A stretch of DNA of 64,000 bases. Origin: Chloroflexota bacterium. Lineage in GTDB: Bacteria; Chloroflexota; Limnocylindria; Limnocylindrales; CSP1-4. A model generated the notes under the pieces. That model was given only the letters and a program-made list of their open reading frames with translations. It did no database searches and was not told where the DNA came from. Shown here in pieces: positions 1-11,360 of this stretch (positions are counted from its first letter, which is position 1; every line of letters starts with the position of its first letter). Both the position numbers and the translations under genes were made by a program. Location: the NCBI GenBank assembly GCA_016191395.1, contig JACPOS010000025.1, positions 1 through 64,000 of the forward strand. The letters are read 5' to 3'.

Positions 1-152
1 AGCACGGCCATTCTGTCCTCGGCCATCGCTGTCTTCACTCCCTCGCTTCGTCGGTTCTCACTCCAACGACGCGAGGATGACGCGGTGGCCGCTTCAGTTC
101 TCGGCCAGCTCGCTGTTACACCAAGTCTCGGGACTCAACCCGCGCCCCGCCC

Positions 153-2819
153 CTACTTGACCTGGAACGTGGCTCGGAGCGAGCTCCCGTCGGCGGTCCC
201 CAGCGAGACCAGCCAGCACGTTCCCGCCGCGCTGGGCACGTCCCACTTCGCGAGGTACTGGCCCACGCTCGTGTCGTATCGAAGGCTCGAGCCCTTCGTC
301 GACAGTGCGATCGTCGGCAGCGCGAGCGGGACGAAGGTGCCGCAGGCGACGGAGGTCTGGAGCAGCATGGACACGGCATCCAGCGAGGTGAGCTCGGTCG
401 CCCCTGCGAAGACCTCGAACTTGAGGTTCACGCTGGACCCGCCCTTGACCAGGTTCGGCGTCGTCATCGAGACCGGGTTTGCGAAGCCGGCCAGCGTCCA
501 CGGCAGGACCGTGTACGTGAGCCCGATGGAGCTCGAGTTGCCGGCGTTGTCGGTCGCCGCACCCGTGACGGTGTGCACGCCGACGAGCGTCGAGTAGCCA
601 CTCACCGCGCACCCGGCCAGGCCGGAGGTGCCGCCACTCCCGGTGCAGCCGGTGGGCCCGGCGGGCACGGAGCCGAACAGGTACGAGGCGCCGTCCGCCA
701 GCGCCCCGCCGACGAAGGCGAGGCCGGTGGGAGCCGCCAGGTCGACGTCGACGTTCGAGACGGACGCCGTACTCGTATTGCCCGCGACATCGACCGCGGT
801 GCCGGTGTCCGCCTGGTCGGCGCCCTCGCCGAACGGGTGAGCGGCCGAGCAGCTCGCGACCCCGGAGCCGTCATCGGAGCACGTGTACGTCACGGTCGGG
901 GCGCCGGTGGCGAGGTTCCACCAGCCGGTGTCGGCGGCGGCGGGCGCGACCGATGCCGAGATCGACGGCGCGGTCAGGTCGACATCCACCCCGGTCACGC
1001 CGGCGGTCGCCTCGTTCCCGGCGACATCGAACACGGTCCGGTCCCAGGACTGGCCGGCGCCCTCACCGAATACGTGGGAGTCCGGGCAGCCCGGCGCGGC
1101 CAGGCCGGAGCCGGCGTCGGAGCAGTCGAACGAGATGGTCGGGGCGCCGGTCGAGGCGTTCCACCAGCCGGTGGCGCCGTCGGCGTCAGGCGTCAGCGAG
1201 GCAGTGATCGACGGCGGCGTCAGGTCGACGTCGATGCCGCTCACCGAGGCGGTCGCGATGTTGCCGGCCACGTCCATCGCGGTCCCGGTGTCCGACTGGC
1301 CCGCGCCTTCGCCGAACGGATGGGCGTCGCCACACGACGCGATGCCGGAGGTGTCGTCGCCGCACGTATAGGTCACGGTGGGTGCGCCGGTCGCCGCGTT
1401 CCACCAGCCGGTGGCCGCGTCGGGATCCGTCGACAGCGAGGCAACGATCGAGGGCGGCGTCTGGTCGACGTCGAACGCCGCGCTGTCGGATGCGTGGTTG
1501 CCGGCACCGTCGGTCGCCGTGCAGGTGATCGCGTGCGAGCCGTCGCCGATCACGAACGAATCGCCCGTCGCGCTCAGCGCGCCGACGTCGGACCCGTTGT
1601 CCGTGCACGTGAGGCTTGCGACGTTCACGAGGTCGGAGGTCGAGACGTCAATCGTCACGCCGGCGGTGCCATCGTTCGAGGCCGCGTTGTACCAGCCCGC
1701 GCCCTTGTCGCCTTCGGCGGTCGAGATGGACACGCCAGGGTCGGTCGTGTCGACGACGCGGACCGTGAAGGAGTCCGAGTCGGACAGCCCACCGGAATCG
1801 GTGACCGAGCAGCTGACTGTCGTGTCACCCAGCGCGAAGGCGCTGCCGGACGCGGGGGCGCACGAAGGCGTCGGGTCCGGGTTGTCCTCGGCGTCGGTCG
1901 CGGTGGCGGTGAACGCCACGTGCGCGCCCAAGGGCGACGTTGCCTCGGCGACGACCGGACCCGCCGGCACGGTGATTACCGGCGGCGTGTTCGATGGCGT
2001 GACCGAGATGGTGTCGAGGTCGTAACTCGTCGTGTAGAAGTCGTTGCCGACGAAGATCGTGCGGAGCTTGAACGTCCCGCCCGAGGCGGGCAGCGGAAGC
2101 GTCGGCGTGCCGGTCGTGGTTCCACCACCGGCGAGGAACGCGCTGGTCGGGCCCGAGACGCTCGTGGTGTTCGTCGAGTCGAAGAGCTCGAACGTCACGA
2201 GGTCGGCGCCGGACAGGTTCGCGTCCGGGAAGTAGATGCCGGTGCCCGACAGCTGGCCGAGGTCCTGGTCGATCGCGGTGGCGGACATCGCCAGCGAGGT
2301 GTTGCCCATGCCCGAGGTGAGGCCGCCGTAGGTCGTGGTGGTCGACTCCGGGACGACCGTGATCGCGCCGAGGCTGACGAGCTGGCCGGCGGAGATGGTC
2401 GAGGTCAGGCCGAGGTCGTACACGCCCGGCGGCATGGTCGTCGTGAGCGCGCGGCCGGCCTTCCAGGTGAGCGAGAAGTTGACCGAGCACGTCGTCGGAC
2501 AGCCGCCGGCGCTCCCGGTAAAGAAGAACGACGTCGATACGGTCCCGACGTTGCTGAACGTGCTGCCCCCCGACGGTCGGATGGAAAACGTCGCCGACTT
2601 GCTCTGCGAGGTGTTCGGGCAGACCGAGACGCCGTCGTTGATGCACGTGTACGAGCCGCGCAGGACCACGAAGTCGCTGTACGCAACAGTGGAGAGCGAA
2701 GGAGCGCCAAGCGTGAAGGCGAGGGTCGCCGCGGCGGCGGCGGATGGGACGGCAAGGGCTCCGGCGAGCAGGAAGGCCTGCGCCGTCGCGGCAATCCGCG
2801 CGAGGGTTCGACCGCGCAT
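153..2819 (-). CDS. Secreted multi-domain protein with HYR-like and repeated Ig-like modules
   Basis: 888-aa ORF with N-terminal signal peptide (MRGRTLARIAATAQAFLLAGALAVPSAAAA), a HYR-like segment (NTPPVITVPAGPVVAEATSPLGAHVAFTATATDAEDN...) and several ~80-aa repeats (PPSI.ASL...GWWNA.TGAPT..Y.C.D..SG.ASC...HPFGEGA.Q...). Confidence 0.8.
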   Translation of the reverse strand: MRGRTLARIAATAQAFLLAGALAVPSAAAAATLAFTLGAPSLSTVAYSDFVVLRGSYTCINDGVSVCPNTSQSKSATFSIRPSGGSTFSNVGTVSTSFFFTGSAGGCPTTCSVNFSLTWKAGRALTTTMPPGVYDLGLTSTISAGQLVSLGAITVVPESTTTTYGGLTSGMGNTSLAMSATAIDQDLGQLSGTGIYFPDANLSGADLVTFELFDSTNTTSVSGPTSAFLAGGGTTTGTPTLPLPASGGTFKLRTIFVGNDFYTTSYDLDTISVTPSNTPPVITVPAGPVVAEATSPLGAHVAFTATATDAEDNPDPTPSCAPASGSAFALGDTTVSCSVTDSGGLSDSDSFTVRVVDTTDPGVSISTAEGDKGAGWYNAASNDGTAGVTIDVSTSDLVNVASLTCTDNGSDVGALSATGDSFVIGDGSHAITCTATDGAGNHASDSAAFDVDQTPPSIVASLSTDPDAATGWWNAATGAPTVTYTCGDDTSGIASCGDAHPFGEGAGQSDTGTAMDVAGNIATASVSGIDVDLTPPSITASLTPDADGATGWWNASTGAPTISFDCSDAGSGLAAPGCPDSHVFGEGAGQSWDRTVFDVAGNEATAGVTGVDVDLTAPSISASVAPAAADTGWWNLATGAPTVTYTCSDDGSGVASCSAAHPFGEGADQADTGTAVDVAGNTSTASVSNVDVDLAAPTGLAFVGGALADGASYLFGSVPAGPTGCTGSGGTSGLAGCAVSGYSTLVGVHTVTGAATDNAGNSSSIGLTYTVLPWTLAGFANPVSMTTPNLVKGGSSVNLKFEVFAGATELTSLDAVSMLLQTSVACGTFVPLALPTIALSTKGSSLRYDTSVGQYLAKWDVPSAAGTCWLVSLGTADGSSLRATFQVK

Positions 2820-3016
2820 CGGGCTGCGCCTCCTGATGGCCCTGGCCCTGTGGCCGGGTCCTGCCCGAATTGGGCCATGACGAAGGAGTCCGGCCTATGG
2901 TGCGGATGTACGCGGCGGTCCTTTGCACGCATGCACCGCCCCGATCAGGTACGCGCCTGTTGCGTTCGGTACTACTCCCGCAACGGCCCATTCGGCGCCG
3001 CGTGACGCCGCACGGG

Positions 3017-5386
<2,370 letters not shown>

Positions 5387-5416
5387 ACGCCGAATCTACC
5401 ACCTCGCGATCGAAAT

Positions 5417-5430
5417 CGAACGCGCGTTCG
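5417..5430. promoter_or_regulatory. LexA/SOS box (Gram-positive type) upstream of uvrB
   Basis: CGAACGCGCGTTCG matches the consensus CGAACRNRYGTTYG exactly; starts 31 nt upstream of the uvrB ATG. Confidence 0.75.
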
Positions 5431-5627
5431 CAGGCTTACGCGCTCCGATCGTGCGTGGGGCCGGACCGATGGCGGTGCGTCTTGGTACCACCCGCCCATA
5501 TCGACCCCCGTACCCCCTCGGGAGACTGACCAACGCCACCAGACCGTGGCCCACGGGCAACAGTGCCCGCGCTCCGACCCTGATCCACCCACGCGTCACT
5601 TAGCCCCGGGAGGCACGCTCGACCTCG

Positions 5628-6530
5628 ATGGAGATGGAGTACAAGGACAACAATCGCCGGGGCAAGTTCGTGATCATCGCAGGCGTCGTGCTGGCGGTCG
5701 TCGCCGGCGCCACGTCGTTCTACCTGATCAACCAGGCGCAGCAGCAAGGCGGCAAGGGCGAGATCCAGAAGGTCTCCGTCGTCGTGGCCGCGCAGGTCAT
5801 CCCCGCCCGCACCCCGATCCAGCCCGGCGCGCTCGTCGTCGTCCAGGTCCCCCTGGATGCCGCCACGCAAGTGGGAATCATCACGGACCCGAAGCAGCTC
5901 GCGGGCAAGGTGCTGGCCATCCCCGTGGCCATCGGCCAGCCGATCTACGCGAACATGATCTCGTCCGCCGCCGGCCAGTCCGGCTTCTCCATCCTGGGCC
6001 CCAATGAGACGGTCGGCCCGGATTCGGAGGCCTGGCGCGCCATCTCCATCACGATCCCCGACGACCGTGCGGTCGCGGGCCTGCTCGTCGCGGGCCAGAC
6101 GATCGACATCTTCATGACCGCCACCATCACCGTGCCGCTGACCGCGCAACCGGCCGGCGTCTACTACTCCGACCTCGTCACGAAGATCTCGTACCAGGAC
6201 ATGGTGATCCTTGCCCGCGCCGGCTCCCAGTACATCCTCAAGACGACGCTCGCGGTCGCCGAGGAGATCAACCACATGCTGGCGGCCGGAACGGTCACGT
6301 TTTCCGCGGCGCTGCGCCCCGACCAGGACGTCCGCTACGCCGACGTCACCAAGCTCGGCGCCACCACGAACCGCATCCTGGAGAAGTACGGCCTGCCCTT
6401 CCCGGCGATCTACCCCGCACCCTCCGCCACGATCCCCCCGCAGCCGCCGATCCAGTTCCCCACCCCGCCGCCGACGCCCGCCCCCGCAACACCCGCACCC
6501 TCCCCCGGAGCATCACCCGCCGCCTCCTAG
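5628..6530 (+). CDS. CpaB/RcpC-like (SAF domain) Flp pilus assembly protein
   Basis: 300 aa; N-terminal TM helix, VVVAAQVIPARTPIQPGALVVVQVPLDAA SAF-like segment, Pro-rich C-terminal tail. Confidence 0.7.
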   Translation: MEMEYKDNNRRGKFVIIAGVVLAVVAGATSFYLINQAQQQGGKGEIQKVSVVVAAQVIPARTPIQPGALVVVQVPLDAATQVGIITDPKQLAGKVLAIPVAIGQPIYANMISSAAGQSGFSILGPNETVGPDSEAWRAISITIPDDRAVAGLLVAGQTIDIFMTATITVPLTAQPAGVYYSDLVTKISYQDMVILARAGSQYILKTTLAVAEEINHMLAAGTVTFSAALRPDQDVRYADVTKLGATTNRILEKYGLPFPAIYPAPSATIPPQPPIQFPTPPPTPAPATPAPSPGASPAAS

Positions 6531-6850
6531 TTCCCGGGGCACCGGCCCGCTCGGCGGCCGCCACCCCAGCGTCGCGTTCGCCAGCACCCCCTCGGGCTGC
6601 GTGTCGGCTGCCGTACGACGAGATGTTCAGTACGGCTACGAACTCGACGAGTTCTCCCCAGCGGCGACCCTCGACGTCCGGAATCGCGTCGATTACGTTC
6701 ACCCGGGCTACACGATCGACCGAATCGCCGCTGAAACGGGCCCTGGCGGTATCGATGGCGTCGATTGAGACCCGACTCTCGTCACGTTCGTAGCCCAGCT
6801 GAACAAGTCGACATAAGCGGCAGGCAAGCGGCGGGTGGGATCGTGCGTCC

Positions 6851-7510
6851 ATGCCAGCCGCGAGCCGAACGCTTGATCGCGGGATCCGCCTGGGTCAACG
6901 CGCCTTGCTCGCAATCGGATCGGAGTTCGAGACCGCGCGACGGAGCATCGGCGTAAGCCAGGAGCACGTCGCGACGGCAAGCCGCGTATCGCGGCCTCGC
7001 TATTCAAGGATCGAGAACGGGAAGTTGTCGACCCTGCAGGTCCTCGAGGTGGCGAGGATCGCGAGCGTCCTTGGACTGGAGCCCTCATTCCGCCTGTTCC
7101 CTGCAGGACCGCCGATCCGTGATGCCGGCCAGGCACGCCGACTGGGCGCATTTCTGGCGAACGCGTCGGGCCCGCTGATGGCGCGCACCGAGGTCCCGCT
7201 ACCGGCGCTGCCGGATCGTCGCGAGCTGCGCGCGTGGGATGCGTGCCTCCAGAGCCCGGGCGCCAGGACCGCGATCGAATTCGAGATGCGATTGCACGAC
7301 GCGCAAGCCGTCGAGCGCCGCCTCGGCCTGAAGCGTCGGGACGACCCTGTCGACCACTTCATCCTCTTGATCGCCGACACCCGAACGAACCGGCGCGTCC
7401 TCGCCGAGCTACCCGGACTCTTCGCCGATCTTCCACGGCTCTCGAAGGCGCGCGTACTCGCCACCCTGAGGGCCGGCCGACACCCGGGGACGGGCCTCGT
7501 GCTCGTCTAG
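6851..7510 (+). CDS. XRE-type HTH protein with uncharacterised conserved C-terminal domain
   Basis: 219 aa; HTH VSQEHVATASRVSRPRYSRIENGKLSTL; C-terminal EFEMRLHDAQAVERRLGLKRRDDPVDHFILLIADTRTNR shared with the protein at 61346..61966. Confidence 0.75.
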   Translation: MPAASRTLDRGIRLGQRALLAIGSEFETARRSIGVSQEHVATASRVSRPRYSRIENGKLSTLQVLEVARIASVLGLEPSFRLFPAGPPIRDAGQARRLGAFLANASGPLMARTEVPLPALPDRRELRAWDACLQSPGARTAIEFEMRLHDAQAVERRLGLKRRDDPVDHFILLIADTRTNRRVLAELPGLFADLPRLSKARVLATLRAGRHPGTGLVLV

Positions 7511-8154
7511 GGCCGGGTGCGTTTGGCGCCGGTGAGTGCGGCTTCGAACGCGCTTGAGACGCGGGAGCGAGATTCGGCGATGGAGCCGGACGTGTCGAGC
7601 ACGCGGGTCGCGAAGGGCGTCAGGCGGGCGACGAGGTCGCCCTGAGCGGCGATTCGCGCTTGCGTGTCGGCGGGATCGGCCGGGCGGCCGGTTGCGGCGG
7701 CGCGGCCCTCGAGGCGTGCGAGCTGGACGGCCGGGTCGCAGGTGACGAGCCAGACCTCATTGCAGAGCGAGGCGAGGCCCCCTTCGACGAGCTTGATCGC
7801 CTCGATCACGACGGCCGGCGCGCCCGAGCCGTCGGCCGCTGCGATCAGGGCGAGGATGGGTGCGCGGACGGCCGGGTGGATGATCGATTCGAGGCGTCGG
7901 AGCGCCTCGGGATCCGCGAACACGATGCGTCCGAGTGCGGCGCGATCAAGCGTGCCGTCAGCCCGAAGGACGCCGGGGCCGAACGCACCAACGACTGCCG
8001 CCAGCGCCGCGCTGCCCGGTGGCGTCACGCCTCGCGCCACCTGGTCGGCATCGATGACGACAGCGCCGAGCTCCGCGAGCCAGCCAGCGACGGTCGACTT
8101 GCCGCAGCCGATCGGCCCGGTGATCCCGATTCGGAGGGGCCGAGACGCCGTCAC
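7507..8154 (-). CDS. coaE: Dephospho-CoA kinase
   Basis: GTG start; LRIGITGPIGCGKSTVAGWLAELGAVVIDADQVAR; GTGA overlap with the upstream ABC-F gene. The 719-aa ORF in the track is an N-terminal over-extension. Confidence 0.92.
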   Translation of the reverse strand: MTASRPLRIGITGPIGCGKSTVAGWLAELGAVVIDADQVARGVTPPGSAALAAVVGAFGPGVLRADGTLDRAALGRIVFADPEALRRLESIIHPAVRAPILALIAAADGSGAPAVVIEAIKLVEGGLASLCNEVWLVTCDPAVQLARLEGRAAATGRPADPADTQARIAAQGDLVARLTPFATRVLDTSGSIAESRSRVSSAFEAALTGAKRTRP

Positions 8155-10250
8155 GGTGCCCGCTCCTCGAGGGCGAGCCAGGCGTCCTCGGCGGAGGCGA
8201 GAGCGACGTTGACGTCGGCGAGCTCGCTCGTGACCCGACGGAGCTCGATGAAGTTCGACTGGACCGCCGGCCGCGAGAGCTCCAGCTCGAGGTGGTTCCT
8301 GCGCAGGTTGAGCCGGGTGAGCTCCGCGTCGGCGAGCTCTCGCTGCCGGCGATACGCGTCCTTGGAGAGCTTCGGACCGCGAGGCGGGCGGGCGAGCCGG
8401 GGCGAAGCCTCCGGCGCGGCGCCATTGCCGCTGCTTCCCGCAGCAGCGCCGGCAGCCCCGGCGGTGACGGCCGGGTGGGTGGCGGAACGTCCGCCCTTCG
8501 AGCGGGCCGCGCCTGCGGCAGGAAGGCCGCTGGCCTTGCCATCGACCGACGCCGACCGCGCCGCCCGAGCGCCGCCGTGGAGGCGCCTCGCCTCCTGCTC
8601 GAGCGCGGACGCGACCGTCCAGCCGTCCGCGACGGCGGCTCGCCAGGCGCGATAGCCGCCGTCGAACGGGGCGACGGCGCCGCCGTCGACGACCCAGAGG
8701 CGCTCGCAGACCGTGTCGAGGAAGCGCCGATCGTGCGAGACCACCAGCATCGTCGCCGGCGTCTCGAGCAGGAACGTCTCGATCGCCTCGCGGGCGACGA
8801 CGTCCAGGTGGTTGGTGGGCTCGTCGAGCAGGTACACGTTCGAGGGCATGACCCCGAGCAGCGCGAGCTCCAGTCGCGAGCGCTCGCCCCCGGAGAGGAG
8901 CCGGACCTCCTTGAACACGTCCTCGCCTCGGAACAGGAACCGGGCAAGGTAGCCGCGCGCCTCGCCGGGCGTGACCGGCACGGATTCCAAGAGGGCGTCC
9001 AGAACAGTCGCGCCAGGGATCGCCGCCGCCCGGAGCTGCGCCAGGTACCCGAGCTGCACGCCGTGACCGAAGGAGATTGCGCCGTCCAGCGGCGGCAGCT
9101 CGCCCGCGATGGTGCGCAGGAGCGTCGTCTTCCCGGCCCCGTTCGGGCCGACGATCCCGATCCTGTCCCCGCGCCGTGCCGCGAGGAACGGCGCGTTCGC
9201 CACGAGCACGGGGTCGCCGTGCGCCCCGAGCGCGCGCAGGTACCCGACCGACAGGTCCTCGATCCGGATGACGATCTCGCCCGACCGGACCGGCCCGCCG
9301 CCGACCAGCCCCGACCCGGGCAACCGCAGCTTGCGGGAGGACTTCGGCGCGTCCTGCTTTCCCGCGAGCAGCCGCTCCAGCCGGGCCTCGTGCTCGTGCA
9401 TCTTCGCCATCTTTCGATGGCTTCGGTACGTCTGGACCAGCTCGCGCTCCCGCGCGATCTGCTGCTCCTGCGTGTCCGCGGACTTCGCCGCGAACGCGTC
9501 GCGCTCCTCGCGCTGGCGGTGGTAGGACGAGTAGTCGCCGCGGAACACCGTCAGCTTGCGATCCCGCAGCTCCCAGATCCGGTTGACGGTCGCGTCGAGG
9601 AAGGCACGGTCGTGCGAGGCAACCAGGAGCGATCCATGGCGCCGGCGCAGGTGATCCTCCAGCCACTCGAGCGCCCCGAGGTCGAGGTGGTTCGTTGGCT
9701 CGTCGAGGAACAGCAGGTCCGGCGCGGCGATCACGAGGCGCGCGAGCGTCGCCCGCGTCTGCTCCCCGCCCGACAGCGACGACGGCGGCCGGGACATGTC
9801 CGCGACGCTGAACCCGAGCCCGCCCAGCGCCTCGTCGACGCGCTGGTCCAGCGTGTATCCGCCCAGGCCCTCGAACCGGTGTTGGAGCGCTTCATAGGCC
9901 GGCTCGGTCGAGAGGTGGGCGCGCTCCAGCGCCTCCAGCTCGACTGCCATCGCCTCGAGGTGCGATGCGCCGTGGCGCACGGCGGCTCGGACGTCCGGCG
10001 CGACCATGAACTTCGCGTCCAGGTGCGCCTCCTGGGCGAGCATGCCGATCGTCAGGTCGCGCTTGCGGGAGACCGTCCCCGCGTCCGGCTCGTCCAGCCC
10101 GGCCGCGATGCGCAGGAGCGTGGTCTTTCCGGCGCCGTTCGGCCCGACGAGGCCGACCCGATCGCCGAGCGCGATCGACGCCGTGATCGAGTCGAGGATG
10201 ACGAACGTGCCCACCTCGCGGTGGACGCCCTCCAGTCGAAGGATCGACAT
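8151..10250 (-). CDS. ABC-F family ATPase
   Basis: Starts MSILRLEGVHREVG; two Walker A motifs (GLVGPNGAGKTTLLR, GIVGPNGAGKTTLLR), two LSGGE signatures, DEPTNHLD twice. Confidence 0.93.
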   Translation of the reverse strand: MSILRLEGVHREVGTFVILDSITASIALGDRVGLVGPNGAGKTTLLRIAAGLDEPDAGTVSRKRDLTIGMLAQEAHLDAKFMVAPDVRAAVRHGASHLEAMAVELEALERAHLSTEPAYEALQHRFEGLGGYTLDQRVDEALGGLGFSVADMSRPPSSLSGGEQTRATLARLVIAAPDLLFLDEPTNHLDLGALEWLEDHLRRRHGSLLVASHDRAFLDATVNRIWELRDRKLTVFRGDYSSYHRQREERDAFAAKSADTQEQQIARERELVQTYRSHRKMAKMHEHEARLERLLAGKQDAPKSSRKLRLPGSGLVGGGPVRSGEIVIRIEDLSVGYLRALGAHGDPVLVANAPFLAARRGDRIGIVGPNGAGKTTLLRTIAGELPPLDGAISFGHGVQLGYLAQLRAAAIPGATVLDALLESVPVTPGEARGYLARFLFRGEDVFKEVRLLSGGERSRLELALLGVMPSNVYLLDEPTNHLDVVAREAIETFLLETPATMLVVSHDRRFLDTVCERLWVVDGGAVAPFDGGYRAWRAAVADGWTVASALEQEARRLHGGARAARSASVDGKASGLPAAGAARSKGGRSATHPAVTAGAAGAAAGSSGNGAAPEASPRLARPPRGPKLSKDAYRRQRELADAELTRLNLRRNHLELELSRPAVQSNFIELRRVTSELADVNVALASAEDAWLALEERAP

Positions 10251-11356
10251 CAGTCGCCCCCGCGAGTTGCGGCGCGCGCCGCGGCTCGCCGAGTGGCCGC
10301 CGCGCGCTTCGTGCGTTCCGCTCGCGAGCCCGCAGCCCCCGCCGCGCGCCGAGTCGACCCGGTCGGCGTGCCGAGCGAGCCATCGGCGCCTCCGATCTCC
10401 GTCCAACGCGGGCCGGTTCGGATTGCGCCCTCGGGCGTCGAGGAACTCGAGCCCGCCCGCGGCTCCATCCCCCGCAGGATCGTGGCCGCGCCCGGCTTGT
10501 CCCCGGCCGGCAGGCGCTGGCACCACGAGCAGAAGTGCGTGGAGCGTGCCCCGATGACAACGCGGCGGATCGGCCGCCCGCAGCGGAAGCACGGCTCGCC
10601 GGCTCGCTGGTAGACCTGCAGCTGCTCCTGCATGGAGCCATCGCCCTCGGGCGCCGTGTAGTCGTCCACCGACGACCCGCGCCGCTCCACCGCCTCCGCG
10701 AGGATGCGGCGAATCTCGCGGTAGAGGCGACCCTCGTCGGCGGGTAGGAGCGAGGCGGCGGAGCGCAGCGGATGCAGTCGCGCGGCCCACAGCGCCTCGT
10801 CGGCGTAGATGTTGCCCACGCCCGCGAGGAACGCCTGGTCCAGCAGCAGCGGCTTGAGCCGCCCCTTTCGCCCGCGGATCCGCCGCCGGAACACCCGAGC
10901 CGTGAACTGCGGGTCCAGCGGCTCGGGCCCGAAGCCCTTGAACCCCTTCGGACCACCCAGCTCCCCTTCGAGATCACCCGTCACCGGCGACCGGCGCGCC
11001 ACGCCAACCCGCCCGAACTTCCGGATGTCGCGGAACCACAGCTCGCGCCCATCCGCGAACGCGAGCACGAGCCGGATGTACGGATCTTCCAGCACCCCGG
11101 CCTGCACGACGAACAGCTGCCCGGTCATCTTCAGGTGGATCGTGATCGCAGAGTCGTCGTCGAGGTCAAGCACCACCAGCTTCGCGCGCCTCGACGTCCC
11201 GACGATCGTCCGGCCGACCACGGCCGCCTCGAACGCGGCAACGTCCCCGGACCGCAGCGTCTTGAGCCACGAGACGCGGACCCCCGTGATCCGCGCACCC
11301 ACGACCAGCCCGCGCAGGTCACGGGCAACGGTTTCGACCTCGGGCAGCTCCGGCAC
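10250..11356 (-). CDS. mutM: Formamidopyrimidine-DNA glycosylase with long basic C-terminal tail
   Basis: MPELPEVETVARDL N-terminus; C-terminal zinc finger CFRCGRPIRRVVIGARSTHFCSWCQ followed by an Ala/Arg-rich extension. Confidence 0.95.
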   Translation of the reverse strand: MPELPEVETVARDLRGLVVGARITGVRVSWLKTLRSGDVAAFEAAVVGRTIVGTSRRAKLVVLDLDDDSAITIHLKMTGQLFVVQAGVLEDPYIRLVLAFADGRELWFRDIRKFGRVGVARRSPVTGDLEGELGGPKGFKGFGPEPLDPQFTARVFRRRIRGRKGRLKPLLLDQAFLAGVGNIYADEALWAARLHPLRSAASLLPADEGRLYREIRRILAEAVERRGSSVDDYTAPEGDGSMQEQLQVYQRAGEPCFRCGRPIRRVVIGARSTHFCSWCQRLPAGDKPGAATILRGMEPRAGSSSSTPEGAIRTGPRWTEIGGADGSLGTPTGSTRRAAGAAGSRAERTKRAAATRRAAARAATRGGD

Positions 11357-11360
11357 GGAC

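Noticed and set aside
8292-10613. 773-aa plus-strand ORF
   Set aside because: Antisense to the ABC-F ATPase gene; no recognisable domains.
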